Position numbers and translations under genes: made by a program. Below the pieces are notes generated by a model that worked only from the letters and a program-made list of their open reading frames with translations, had not been told where the DNA came from and searched no databases. Below, in pieces: positions 25,435 to 33,688 of a stretch of 64,000 bases of DNA (position 1 is its first letter; each line of letters starts with the position of its first letter). The stretch is from Candidatus Competibacteraceae bacterium (lineage in GTDB: Bacteria; Pseudomonadota; Gammaproteobacteria; Competibacterales; Competibacteraceae), in assembly GCA_003989085.1 (NCBI GenBank), contig RXIV01000005.1, positions 124,001 through 188,000 on the forward strand, read 5' to 3'.

Positions 25435-26661
25435 ATGCAAGCTATTTTGAAGTCCGACAAGCTGCTCAACGTCTGCTATGACATTCGCGGGCCAGTGCTG
25501 GCCCACGCTAAACAGATGGAAGATGAAGGTCACCGGATCACCAAGCTCAATATCGGTAATCCGGCTCCGTTTGGGTTTCTTGCCCCCGAAGAACTGGTGC
25601 AGGACATGATCCGCAATCTGCCGGAGGCTTCCGGCTACTGCGATTCCAAAGGCTTGTTCGCCGCCCGCAAGGCAATCATGCACTACACCCAGCAAAAGCA
25701 GATTCACGATGTGCGGATCGAGGATATTTATATCGGCAACGGTGTATCCGAGCTGATCGTGATGGCGTTGCAAGCCCTACTGAACAACGGTGACGAAGTG
25801 TTAATTCCGGCTCCAGACTATCCGCTGTGGACGGCGGCAGTCAGTTTATCGGGCGGCAATCCGCGCCATTACCGCTGCGATGAGCAAGCCGGTTGGTTCC
25901 CTGATCTGGACGATATCCGCAGCAAAATTACCTCTAATACCCGAGCCATCGTTCTGATCAATCCTAACAATCCAACCGGGGCGTTGTATCCGCCGGAACT
26001 GCTGGAGGAGATCATAGAAATCGCTCGTCGGCATCAGCTCATCATTTATGCCGATGAAATTTATGACAAGGTGCTTTACGACGGCGTCGAACACACCTCT
26101 ATCGCCTCGCTGGCGGATGATGTGTTGTGCGTGACCTTCAACGGTCTGTCGAAAAACTATCGGGCGTGCGGCTATCGGGCGGGCTGGCTGGTGTTGTCAG
26201 GAGAAAAGAGCCACGCCCTGGATTACATCGAGGGCCTCGATATTCTGGCGTCGATGCGATTATGCGCCAATGTACCGGCGCAGTACGCGATTCAAACTGC
26301 GCTAGGCGGCTACCAGAGCATCAATGATCTGGTGCTGCCGACCGGACGCCTGGGTAAGCAGCGTGATGTGGCGTGGCAATTGTTGACGGCGATTCCTGGG
26401 GTCAGTTGTGTCAAACCACGGGCGGCGCTGTACCTGTTCCCGCGCCTTGATCCCCGGATTTATCCCATCGCCGATGATCAGCATTTTGTGCTGGAACTGC
26501 TCTTGGAAGAGAAGGTGTTGCTGGTGCAAGGCAGTGGTTTCAACTGGCCTGAGCCAGATCATTTGCGGGTGGTGTTTCTGCCTCACGAGGACGATCTCAC
26601 CAACGCGATTGAACGACTGGCTCGGTTTCTGGATCGTTACCGCCGGCGGCATGAATCCTGA
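25435..26661 (+). CDS. alaA: Alanine aminotransferase (AlaA-type, PLP-dependent)
   Basis: A 408-residue fold-type I aminotransferase that forms alanine from pyruvate and glutamate. The opening MQAILKSDKLLNVCYDIRGP and NIGNPAPFGFLAPEE are characteristic of AlaA (YfbQ). Conserved elements include PNNPTGALYP, the YADEIYDKVLYDG segment, and GLSKNYRACGYRAGW, where the lysine binds pyridoxal phosphate. A terminator-like hairpin follows within 25 bp. It appears to be transcribed alone, converging on the RiPP precursor gene. Confidence 0.93.
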   Translation: MQAILKSDKLLNVCYDIRGPVLAHAKQMEDEGHRITKLNIGNPAPFGFLAPEELVQDMIRNLPEASGYCDSKGLFAARKAIMHYTQQKQIHDVRIEDIYIGNGVSELIVMALQALLNNGDEVLIPAPDYPLWTAAVSLSGGNPRHYRCDEQAGWFPDLDDIRSKITSNTRAIVLINPNNPTGALYPPELLEEIIEIARRHQLIIYADEIYDKVLYDGVEHTSIASLADDVLCVTFNGLSKNYRACGYRAGWLVLSGEKSHALDYIEGLDILASMRLCANVPAQYAIQTALGGYQSINDLVLPTGRLGKQRDVAWQLLTAIPGVSCVKPRAALYLFPRLDPRIYPIADDQHFVLELLLEEKVLLVQGSGFNWPEPDHLRVVFLPHEDDLTNAIERLARFLDRYRRRHES

Positions 26662-26683
26662 CCTCGCGAAAGGTGAGATCCCG

Positions 26684-26717
26684 ATGCCGGCTGAATTTCG
26701 TCTGGACCAGCCGGCAT
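26684..26717. terminator. Bidirectional terminator-like hairpin
   Basis: A perfect 10-bp inverted repeat, ATGCCGGCTG and CAGCCGGCAT, encloses a 14-nt loop. It lies between the aminotransferase stop and the end of the convergent RiPP precursor gene. There is no strong U tract on either side. Confidence 0.5.
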
Positions 26718-26751
26718 GGTAGTTATCACTATGATAATTTTTGATCTTTCG

Positions 26752-27072
26752 CTAGCGGTTATACCAGCCGCCATGTCGGTTGTACCAACCACCACCGCCG
26801 CCATGCCGGTTATACCAGCCGCCATGTCGGTTGTACCAACCACCACCGCCGCCATGCCGGTTATACCAGCCGCCATGTCGGTTGTACCAGCCGCCAGGCC
26901 GGTTGTACCAAGCCTCGGCTGGGTCAGCGATGGTCAGCGCGCCACCAGCGACCACGCCGCCAATGACCGCCTGTGACCACTTGCCCAGACTGCGCAGAAA
27001 ATCACGCCGTTCCAGTTCGACAGGGGCGTCGCCAGTCATTTCGGGTTGTTGCTCGCCATGATGATCGGTCAT
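26752..27072 (-). CDS. grrA: GrrA-type Gly-rich RiPP precursor with seven WYNR motifs
   Basis: A 106-residue peptide in two parts. Residues 1-54 are a leader ending in a Tat-like export signal: ERRDFLRSLG, a hydrophobic stretch AVIGGVVAGGALTIA, then a signal-peptidase-like site PAEA before W55. The 52-residue core holds seven WYNR units separated by PGG, HGG or HGGGGG and stops directly after the last WYNR. Such Gly-rich repeat peptides beside a radical SAM/SPASM protein belong to the GRRM/GrrA type, in which an aromatic residue is linked to the residue two positions later as a three-residue cyclophane; here W-Y-N is the likely target. The ATG at 27072 follows GGTGGAG. The frame stays open upstream to 27258 without family features. 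Confidence 0.8.
   Translation of the reverse strand: MTDHHGEQQPEMTGDAPVELERRDFLRSLGKWSQAVIGGVVAGGALTIADPAEAWYNRPGGWYNRHGGWYNRHGGGGGWYNRHGGWYNRHGGGGGWYNRHGGWYNR
26755..26889 (-). repeat. 51-bp tandem repeat encoding the RiPP core
   Basis: The core contains two complete 17-residue units (WYNRHGGWYNRHGGGGG) plus an 11-residue partial unit, a 51-bp tandem repeat of about 2.6 copies. The copies are nearly identical at the DNA level, differing mainly at third positions such as ggttataccagcc versus ggttgtaccagcc. This suggests recent expansion by slippage or unequal recombination. Confidence 0.85.
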
Positions 27073-27306
27073 GTTTGCTCTCCACCTCATTTGCGTTTGC
27101 TTAATCAACGGTCTTTGGCTGTGAGTGAAAAATGTTATCCCGCTTGCAAGCAGAGTTGCCGCTTGCCGGAACAGCCCTCGGACGATAACACTGCCGACTG
27201 TGGGAAATAGTAGCTGAATCTGACCTGAAACCCCGCGAGATAGTCCGGGTTTTGTCAAGGGATATTAATCACGAATCACGGTTTATCCGTTACGCCGGGT
27301 TCCGGT
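27073..27306. other. Intergenic region between grrM and grrA
   Basis: The 234-bp gap separates the maturase stop from the precursor start, both on the minus strand. It is long enough for a separate grrA promoter, which would allow the precursor to be made in excess over its enzyme. I found no convincing terminator or operator. Confidence 0.4.
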
Positions 27307-28452
27307 TCAGGCTGCCCGGCGGGTTGCCACCGCCGCTTGCGCCAGATCGCGGGCGGCCCGTTGCATCCGCTCAAACAGCGCTTTGTACAGTTCGCAGTAG
27401 GGGTCTTTCTCAAAGAGCGAGCCATGCACGGTGTAGGTGCGCACCGGACAACCGCCGTGACAGAGCGCCAGATAGTCACATTCTAGGCAATCATGCTGGA
27501 CCAGGTGGATCGGACGCTGGTTGAATTGCTGACGGGCGGCGCTGGTTTTTAGCAATTCGCCAAAGTTGTCGCACTCGAAAATGTTGCCGTAGTGGTAATC
27601 CGGGTAGCTGGTGACCCAGCAATCGCATTGCGCCACCTGACCACGCGGGTCGATGGAAACCAAGGCGTTGGCGCAGTTTTCGCCCCAGATGCACGGCAAG
27701 GTCGCCGGTTCATAGCTGAAGTGGCGGAGCAGGGCATCAAACGGGCCGATGCTCACTCCGCGCCCGTGACCACGCTCCAGCCAGACCTCGGCCAGATCGA
27801 GATAAAAACGGGTGAGTTTTTCGACCTCCGCCACCGGCAGTTCTCGCTTGGCAGCCGTCGCTTCGCCACCAGGAAACGGGGTGTTGACCTGGAAATCACT
27901 AACCCCCAGTTCATCGGCGAAGTAGGCGTAGAACCGCTCGGCGCCGACTTCCAGCGTGGCCTGGTTGGGGACGGCAATGACCTGCACCTCGATGCCCGCC
28001 GCCCGGGCTTCCTGCACCCGCTGCCCCCAGATGGCGTTGTAGTTGTCCGGGGCTTGCCCCAGCAGTTTACGGTGGCGGTTAGGATAGTCCAGCGAGGTAC
28101 CGACGCTGTTGCCGAACATATCAGCGATCACCCGGTTCCAACGCGCGTTGTAGGCCAGCATGTTGCTTTGCAGGCTGTGAAAGACCTGTTTGCCGCGTAG
28201 TTCAGCCTCGCGCTGAATCAAGGTATGCGCCTGTTCATACCAGGTCGGCGGCAGCAGCATTGCCTCGCCGCCCTGCCAGTAGATGGTGAGCGAGGCCAGG
28301 GATTTCTCCACCATGTAATCCAGCACCTTGCGGATGATTTCGCCGAGCCGGTCTAGCGTGAGCCGGTCATCGCTCTTGATCTCGAAACAGTATTCACAAT
28401 CGGCGTTGCATTGCAGGGTGGACAGCAGAATCAGCGAGAAATGGCTTTTCAT
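27307..28452 (-). CDS. grrM: Radical SAM/SPASM maturase, GrrM type
   Basis: A 381-residue enzyme. The SAM cluster motif C15-x3-C19-x2-C22 lies in LQCNADCEYCFE, followed by IYWQGGEAMLLP (the GGE SAM-binding motif). The SPASM region near the C-terminus has CIWGENCANALVSIDPRGQV, CDCWV and CLECDYLALCHGGCP, ligands for two auxiliary 4Fe-4S clusters. GrrM enzymes modify Gly-rich precursors and are among the reported three-residue cyclophane-forming radical SAM proteins. The precursor gene lies 234 bp downstream. The start has no clear Shine-Dalgarno sequence; a dispersed repeat occupies the leader immediately before the ATG. Confidence 0.85.
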   Translation of the reverse strand: MKSHFSLILLSTLQCNADCEYCFEIKSDDRLTLDRLGEIIRKVLDYMVEKSLASLTIYWQGGEAMLLPPTWYEQAHTLIQREAELRGKQVFHSLQSNMLAYNARWNRVIADMFGNSVGTSLDYPNRHRKLLGQAPDNYNAIWGQRVQEARAAGIEVQVIAVPNQATLEVGAERFYAYFADELGVSDFQVNTPFPGGEATAAKRELPVAEVEKLTRFYLDLAEVWLERGHGRGVSIGPFDALLRHFSYEPATLPCIWGENCANALVSIDPRGQVAQCDCWVTSYPDYHYGNIFECDNFGELLKTSAARQQFNQRPIHLVQHDCLECDYLALCHGGCPVRTYTVHGSLFEKDPYCELYKALFERMQRAARDLAQAAVATRRAA

Positions 28453-28453
28453 T

Positions 28454-28490
28454 TTTTATCCACGGAGTACATGGAAAGCACGGAAAAATT
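28454..28490 (-). repeat. Dispersed 5'-leader repeat, copy 2
   Basis: In gene sense this reads TTTTTCCGTGCTTTCC, then ATGTACTCCGTGGATAAAAA, ending directly before the grrM start codon. It matches the element at 61769-61808 at about 30 of 36 positions. The element is in the place where a ribosome binding site would be expected. Confidence 0.6.
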
Positions 28491-28642
28491 AAAGACAGAC
28501 TTCTCTCAATCTTTTTTTGCCGGACTTTCGCTCTTGTTTCAAAAACCGCTCAGGGCGAAGGGATGGGCGAAAAACCCTGAAATCTGGAAAGCCCTTCCCC
28601 CTGGGAGCCGGGGGAGGGGTTTGAGCGGGAGAATGCGCCGGG

Positions 28643-30076
28643 TCAATCTGCCGGCGTTGTGGGTTTGACCGGCGGCGCCGTCATTTGCTCCGCCTGATTG
28701 ACCCAGCCACCACCCAACGCGGCGTACAGGCTGATCGAGGCGGTGTACAGCGTTCCCTGATCCTGCACATACTGGAGTTGTGCGGTATACAGGTTGCGCT
28801 CGGCGTCCACCACCGTTAGATAGTCGGAATAGCCGTTCTGGTAGCGCAAGGTCGCCAGGTCCAGAGAACGCTGCAAGGCATTGATCTGGGCCTGCTCATC
28901 CTTCAACTGGCTGCGCAGCTTGCTGATCGCGATCAGACTATTATCCACTTCGGCAAAAGCTTTCTGAATTACCTGCTGGTAATTTAACAGCGCCTGCTGT
29001 TGCACCGCCTCGGCAGCCTGCAACTGGCCTTCCAGCTTGCCGGCGGTAAAGATCGGCTGGGTCAGTTGGCCGGCGAACTGCCAGGCGTGCGATGGCCCGC
29101 TGAACAGATCGGATAGATCGGTACTGGCCACGCCCAGCAGGCCGGTGAGCGAGATGGCCGGGAAAAACGCCGCCTTGGCGACCCCAATCTCGGCATTAGC
29201 GGCGATCAACTGCTGCTCCGCCTGACGGATGTCGGGACGGCGTTCCAGTACATCGGAGGGCAATCCCGCTGGTGGTTGTGGCATCACCAGTCGATCCAGG
29301 TTCACGCCCCGCCTGATCGGGCCGGGGTTGCGTCCCAGCAACAGGCTGATGGCGTTCTGCTGCTGGGCGATCTGCCGCTCCAGCAGCGGCACTTGCACCG
29401 CCGCATTCTGGTATTCGGCTACCGCCTGCTGATAATCCAGCTCTCCGATCAAGCCTGCCTTGAAGCGCAGCCCGTTGATCCGCACCGACTCGCTACGGGT
29501 TTTCAGCGTCGCCTTGGTGACGGCCAATTGCTGGTCATAGTCGAGCAACTGCACATAGCTGTTCGCCACCTGACTGACCAGGCTCAGGATCACGGTGCGT
29601 TTAGCTTCCTCGGTCGCCAACAGTTGAGCGCGGGCGGACTCGGTCGCCCGGCGCAACTTGCCCCACAAATCCAGCTCGAACGACACGCCCAAATCGACCT
29701 GATAGCTGTCGTTGGTCAGTTCAGATCCCGGTGGCAGGGTGCTTTCACCGCTGCGGGTTCGCGATCCGGCGGCGTTCGCCCCGACCTGAGGGAACTGTGC
29801 GGAACGGATTACGCCATAGCGGCCCATGTACTCTTCAACTCGCGCCGCCGCGATTTTCACATCCTTGTTTTCCTGCAACGCAGTCTGGATCAGCCGATTC
29901 AGTTCCGGATCGCCAAACTGTTCCCACCAAGCGGTATTGGCGAGATCATTGGCGGCCTGGATGCTGACCTCCCACTGCGACGGGATGGGAACCTCCGGAC
30001 GCTGATAGTCCGGTCCGACGGCACAGCCGCCGAGCGCGAGGCCCAGCGCAACAGCCAGCAAGCGCTTACGCATCAT
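28643..30076 (-). CDS. RND efflux outer-membrane channel lipoprotein (OprM/NodT family)
   Basis: A 477-residue outer-membrane factor. The N-terminus is a lipoprotein signal with lipobox LGGC (ALGLALGGCAVGPDYQRP), followed by two repeated outer-membrane efflux domains. Typical pieces are GVSFELDLWGKLRRATESAR and PADVLERRPDIRQAEQQL-like PSDVLERRPDIRQAEQQL. It forms the trimeric tunnel through which the pump empties outside the cell. The ATG at 30076 overlaps the permease gene by 11 bp and follows AGAGG. It is the last gene of the RND operon. Confidence 0.93.
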   Translation of the reverse strand: MMRKRLLAVALGLALGGCAVGPDYQRPEVPIPSQWEVSIQAANDLANTAWWEQFGDPELNRLIQTALQENKDVKIAAARVEEYMGRYGVIRSAQFPQVGANAAGSRTRSGESTLPPGSELTNDSYQVDLGVSFELDLWGKLRRATESARAQLLATEEAKRTVILSLVSQVANSYVQLLDYDQQLAVTKATLKTRSESVRINGLRFKAGLIGELDYQQAVAEYQNAAVQVPLLERQIAQQQNAISLLLGRNPGPIRRGVNLDRLVMPQPPAGLPSDVLERRPDIRQAEQQLIAANAEIGVAKAAFFPAISLTGLLGVASTDLSDLFSGPSHAWQFAGQLTQPIFTAGKLEGQLQAAEAVQQQALLNYQQVIQKAFAEVDNSLIAISKLRSQLKDEQAQINALQRSLDLATLRYQNGYSDYLTVVDAERNLYTAQLQYVQDQGTLYTASISLYAALGGGWVNQAEQMTAPPVKPTTPAD

Positions 30077-33000
30077 GGCGATCATCCTCTTTCGGTGGGG
30101 TCGCCAAAGGCGTGGTGTTGAGCGTCTCGAGCCGCCGCATCAGGGTGTCGTCAAGACTGCCCAGTGTGGGCGTCACCGGAGGCGGGGCGTTTTCAACCGG
30201 AGCGGTAGCCAAAGTATCGAGCCGCCGCATCAGGGTATCGTCGAGACTGCCCAGTGCGGGCGTCACCGGAGGCGGAGCGTTTTCAACCGGAGCGGTAGCC
30301 AGGGTATCGAGCCGCCGCATCAGGGTATCGTCGAGACCGCCCAGCGTTGGTGTAGTCAATGGCGGGCTGATCTGCTCCGGGGGAACCGTCTCAAGGGCGT
30401 TTAAGCGCTGCGCTAGGGTATTACTGAGATCGACGGCTGTTGCCGAAGCGGTGGACGGCGGTGGAGCAATGTTCGGTAACATTCCACTTCCATCATTGCC
30501 ACTATTGCCACTATTGCCACCATTGCCACCACTTCCTTCCGTGGATACCGGTTTTTTGCCCTTCTCGCTTAATCCTTCAAACAGCCGGAAGAACATCGGT
30601 ACGAAGAAGATCGCCAGCACGGTGGCGGCGGTCATGCCGCCGACGATGCCGGTGCCGATGGAATGGCGGCTGTTGGCGCCGGCGCCGGTGGCGATGACCA
30701 GAGGAATCGCGCCGAGAATGAAGGCCAGCGAGGTCATCAGGATCGGCCGGAAGCGCAAGCGCGCTGCCTCCACTGCTGCTTCCAGTACCGGCATCCCTTC
30801 TTCATGCTTCATCACCGCGAACTCCACGATCAGGATGGCGTTCTTAGCCGCCAGCCCAACTAGAGTCAGCAACCCAATCTGGAAATACACGTCGTTCTCC
30901 ATCCCGCGCAGCCAGACCGCCAGCAACGCGCCGAACGCGCCGAACGGCACGGCCATCATCACACTGAACGGCAGCGACCACTTCTCATACTGGGCCGCCA
31001 GGATTAGGAACACCATGATTAGGCCATAGATAAACACCATCGCCGAATCACCGCCGACCTTCTTCTCCTGATAGGCTTGGCCGCTCCAGCCGAAGGAATA
31101 ACCCTGCGGCAGCACCTCGCGAGCCACTGCTTCCATGGTAGCCAGCGCTTGGCCGGAACTGTAACCCGGCGCGGCGCCACCGGTGACCTTGGCAGCGGGG
31201 AAGGTATTGAAACGGGTGATCAGATTCGGGGCGCTGGTGTATTCCAGCTTGGTGACCGCCGCCAGCGGCACCATGCCGCCGTTGGTCGAGCGTACGTAAA
31301 TCTGCTTGATGTCGTCGGGGCGGGAACGGTATTCCGGGGCCGCCTGCACGATGACTTGCCACACCTGGCTGTACAGGTTGAACTGGCTGACGTACAGCGA
31401 GCCGAACAGCGCTTGCAGGGTACCAAATACATTGTTGACCGGCACCCCCAGAGTGTTGGCCTGTTCGCGATCCAGGGTCACATACAACTGCTGCGAGGCA
31501 GCGTTGATGGTGGTAGTCAAGCCCCGCAATTCCGGGCGCTGGCTGGCCTTGGCGACGAAATCCTTGGTCACCTTCGCCAGTTGCTTGATGTCGCTACCGC
31601 CGCGACTCTGAATCCAGAACTCGAAACCGCCGGTGGTGCCCAGACCGGGAATTGACGGTGGGTTGAACACTAGGGCGATGGCCTCGCCGATGTGGGCGAA
31701 TTTCCCCATCACTTCACGGATGACATTCGGGGCGCTCTCTTTCGGATCCTTCCGCTCTTCGTAGTCCTTGAAGGACACAAATAGCGTGGTGTCGGTGGTT
31801 TTCTGCTGCGAATCCAACAGGCTATAGCCGTTGATCGCAACCACGCTACCGACCGCCGGATTAGCGCGGAAAATGTCGGTCATTTGCGTGGCCGCCGCCT
31901 CGGTGCGATCCAGGCTGGCGCCATCCGGCAGGATGCCCACCCCGAACACATAACCCTGGTCTTCATCCGGCACGAAACTGCTGGGCACTTTCTGGAACAG
32001 GCCATACGTCGCCGCCAGCATCACCGCGAACAGGGTCAGCCCCAGCAACACCCGCTTGGTGACAAAGCGCACGCTTTTGGCGTAGCCGCCGGTCAACCAG
32101 TCGAAGCCGCGATTGAACGGGCCGAAGAAGAACCGATACAGCAGATCGGTCCGCTGGTCGCCATGTTCGCCCGACTTGAGCAGCAGCGCCGCCAGCGCCG
32201 GACTGAGGGTCAAGGCCACCAGGCCGGAAATCGCCACTGAGATCGCGATGGTGATGGCGAACTGCTTGTATAACTGCCCGGTCATGCCGCCCAGGAACGC
32301 GACCGGCACGAACACTGCGCTTAGCACCAGCACGATGGCGATCACCGGCCCGGTGACTTCTTCCATCGCCCGATGCGCAGCCTCCTTGGGCGGTAGATGG
32401 AATTCCGCCATGTTGCGCTCGACGTTCTCCACCACCACGATGGCGTCATCCACCACGATGCCGATGCACAGCACCAGGCCGAACAGGGTCAGCATGTTGA
32501 TCGAGAAGCCGAGCAGGTACATTCCACTGAAGGTGGCGATCACCGAGACGATCACCGCCACGATAGGAATGATCGTGGCCCGCCAGCTTTGCAGGAAGAT
32601 AAAGACCACCAGGATAACCAGCACGATGGCTTCCAGCAGGGTATGCACCACCTCGTCAATCGAGGCTTTGACGAACTTAGTGGTATCCAGGGCGATGGAG
32701 TAGTCGATGCCAGCCGGGAAGCTCTTCTTCAGCTCCTCCAAAGTCGCCCGCACCTGTTTAGAAACCTCCAGGGCGTTGGCACCCGCCTGCTGGTAGATCG
32801 CGATGGCGGTGCCCACCTTGCCGTTGAAGCGGCTGCGCAGGTTATAGCTTTGCATCCCCAGGGTCACGTAGCCGACATCCTTGAGCCGCAACACGCCGGC
32901 GCCGGTGGAACTGGCGCGCAGGATGATGTTCTCGAACTCCTCCGGCGTACTCAGTCGCCCTTGGGTAGAGACCGGAAAGGTCAGTTCCACCGGCCCATTG

Positions 33001-33677
33001 GTCGGCGACTGACCGATCTGGCCAATGGCGAACTGCTGGTTCTGGGTCTGGATGGCGTTGATGACTTCGTCGGTGGTCAAGCCCAGGTCGCTCATCCGAT
33101 CCGGTTTCAGCCAGATCCGCATGGCGTAATTGGGAACGCCGAAGATGCTGGCCTGATTAGCGCCGGGAATTCGTTGCAAGGCGTTGAGCACATACAGGTA
33201 GGCGTAATTGCCGACATAGGTTTCATCCTGGCTTCCATCCGGTGAATAGATCGCGATCACCATCAGGAAGGTGGATGATTTGGTCTGGACCTGCACCCCC
33301 TGTTTGGACACCGCCTCCGGCAACTGCGGCAAGGCCAGACTCACCTGATTTTGTACATTGACCTGGGCGATATCGGGATCGGTGCCAATGTTGAAGAACA
33401 CGTTCAGATTCATGTTGCCAGTCGAAGAACTCGACGAGTACATGTACATCAGGTTGTTTACGCTGTTGACCTGCTGCTCGATGGGCGCGGCCACGCTTTG
33501 CGATACCACGTCGGCGCTGGCGCCGGGATAGGTGGCGCTCACCTGCACCTGCACCGGCGTGATGTCGGGGTACTGGGCAATCGGCAGCACGCCCATTGCC
33601 GACAGCCCGGCCAGGGTTAGAATGATGGAAATAACCGCGGCGAATACCGGACGGTCGATAAAGAAATGGGAAATCAT
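30066..33677 (-). CDS. RND multidrug efflux permease (AcrB/MexB family) with repeat C-terminal tail
   Basis: A 1203-residue inner-membrane proton-drug antiporter. The start MISHFFIDRPVFAAVISIIL and the later GLVLCIGIVVDDAIVVVENVERN (with the paired acidic residues of TM4) and VPVAFLGGMTGQLYKQFAIT are diagnostic of the HAE-1 subgroup. The usual length is about 1050 residues. The extra 150 residues begin with a Gly/Asn/Ser linker and then contain 30-residue repeats of the form LGSLDDTLMRRLDTLATAP plus a proline-rich spacer, predicted to be cytoplasmic. The gene lies between the adaptor and channel genes of the same operon. Confidence 0.95.
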   Translation of the reverse strand: MISHFFIDRPVFAAVISIILTLAGLSAMGVLPIAQYPDITPVQVQVSATYPGASADVVSQSVAAPIEQQVNSVNNLMYMYSSSSSTGNMNLNVFFNIGTDPDIAQVNVQNQVSLALPQLPEAVSKQGVQVQTKSSTFLMVIAIYSPDGSQDETYVGNYAYLYVLNALQRIPGANQASIFGVPNYAMRIWLKPDRMSDLGLTTDEVINAIQTQNQQFAIGQIGQSPTNGPVELTFPVSTQGRLSTPEEFENIILRASSTGAGVLRLKDVGYVTLGMQSYNLRSRFNGKVGTAIAIYQQAGANALEVSKQVRATLEELKKSFPAGIDYSIALDTTKFVKASIDEVVHTLLEAIVLVILVVFIFLQSWRATIIPIVAVIVSVIATFSGMYLLGFSINMLTLFGLVLCIGIVVDDAIVVVENVERNMAEFHLPPKEAAHRAMEEVTGPVIAIVLVLSAVFVPVAFLGGMTGQLYKQFAITIAISVAISGLVALTLSPALAALLLKSGEHGDQRTDLLYRFFFGPFNRGFDWLTGGYAKSVRFVTKRVLLGLTLFAVMLAATYGLFQKVPSSFVPDEDQGYVFGVGILPDGASLDRTEAAATQMTDIFRANPAVGSVVAINGYSLLDSQQKTTDTTLFVSFKDYEERKDPKESAPNVIREVMGKFAHIGEAIALVFNPPSIPGLGTTGGFEFWIQSRGGSDIKQLAKVTKDFVAKASQRPELRGLTTTINAASQQLYVTLDREQANTLGVPVNNVFGTLQALFGSLYVSQFNLYSQVWQVIVQAAPEYRSRPDDIKQIYVRSTNGGMVPLAAVTKLEYTSAPNLITRFNTFPAAKVTGGAAPGYSSGQALATMEAVAREVLPQGYSFGWSGQAYQEKKVGGDSAMVFIYGLIMVFLILAAQYEKWSLPFSVMMAVPFGAFGALLAVWLRGMENDVYFQIGLLTLVGLAAKNAILIVEFAVMKHEEGMPVLEAAVEAARLRFRPILMTSLAFILGAIPLVIATGAGANSRHSIGTGIVGGMTAATVLAIFFVPMFFRLFEGLSEKGKKPVSTEGSGGNGGNSGNSGNDGSGMLPNIAPPPSTASATAVDLSNTLAQRLNALETVPPEQISPPLTTPTLGGLDDTLMRRLDTLATAPVENAPPPVTPALGSLDDTLMRRLDTLATAPVENAPPPVTPTLGSLDDTLMRRLETLNTTPLATPPKEDDRHDA
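30121..30432 (-). repeat. 90-bp tandem repeat in the permease tail
   Basis: Three close copies start at about 90-bp intervals (near 30121, 30211 and 30301) and encode LxDDTLMRRLxTL followed by an alanine/proline-rich linker. A fourth, diverged copy (DLSNTLAQRLNALE) lies at about 30391-30432. Each unit contains a short probable amphipathic helix. Confidence 0.85.
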
Positions 33678-33688
33678 CGGGCGCCCTC

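Noticed and set aside
26755-26910. CRISPR-like regular repeats
   Set aside because: The repeats are in frame within a coding sequence (WYNR units), have no unique spacers, and no cas genes are near.
27073-27258. Longer GrrA precursor starting at 27258
   Set aside because: The extra 62 codons lack a start signal and leader-like sequence, whereas the ATG at 27072 has a strong ribosome binding site.
30121-30432. CRISPR-like or intergenic repeat array
   Set aside because: The 90-bp units are in frame in the RND permease tail and contain no variable spacers.
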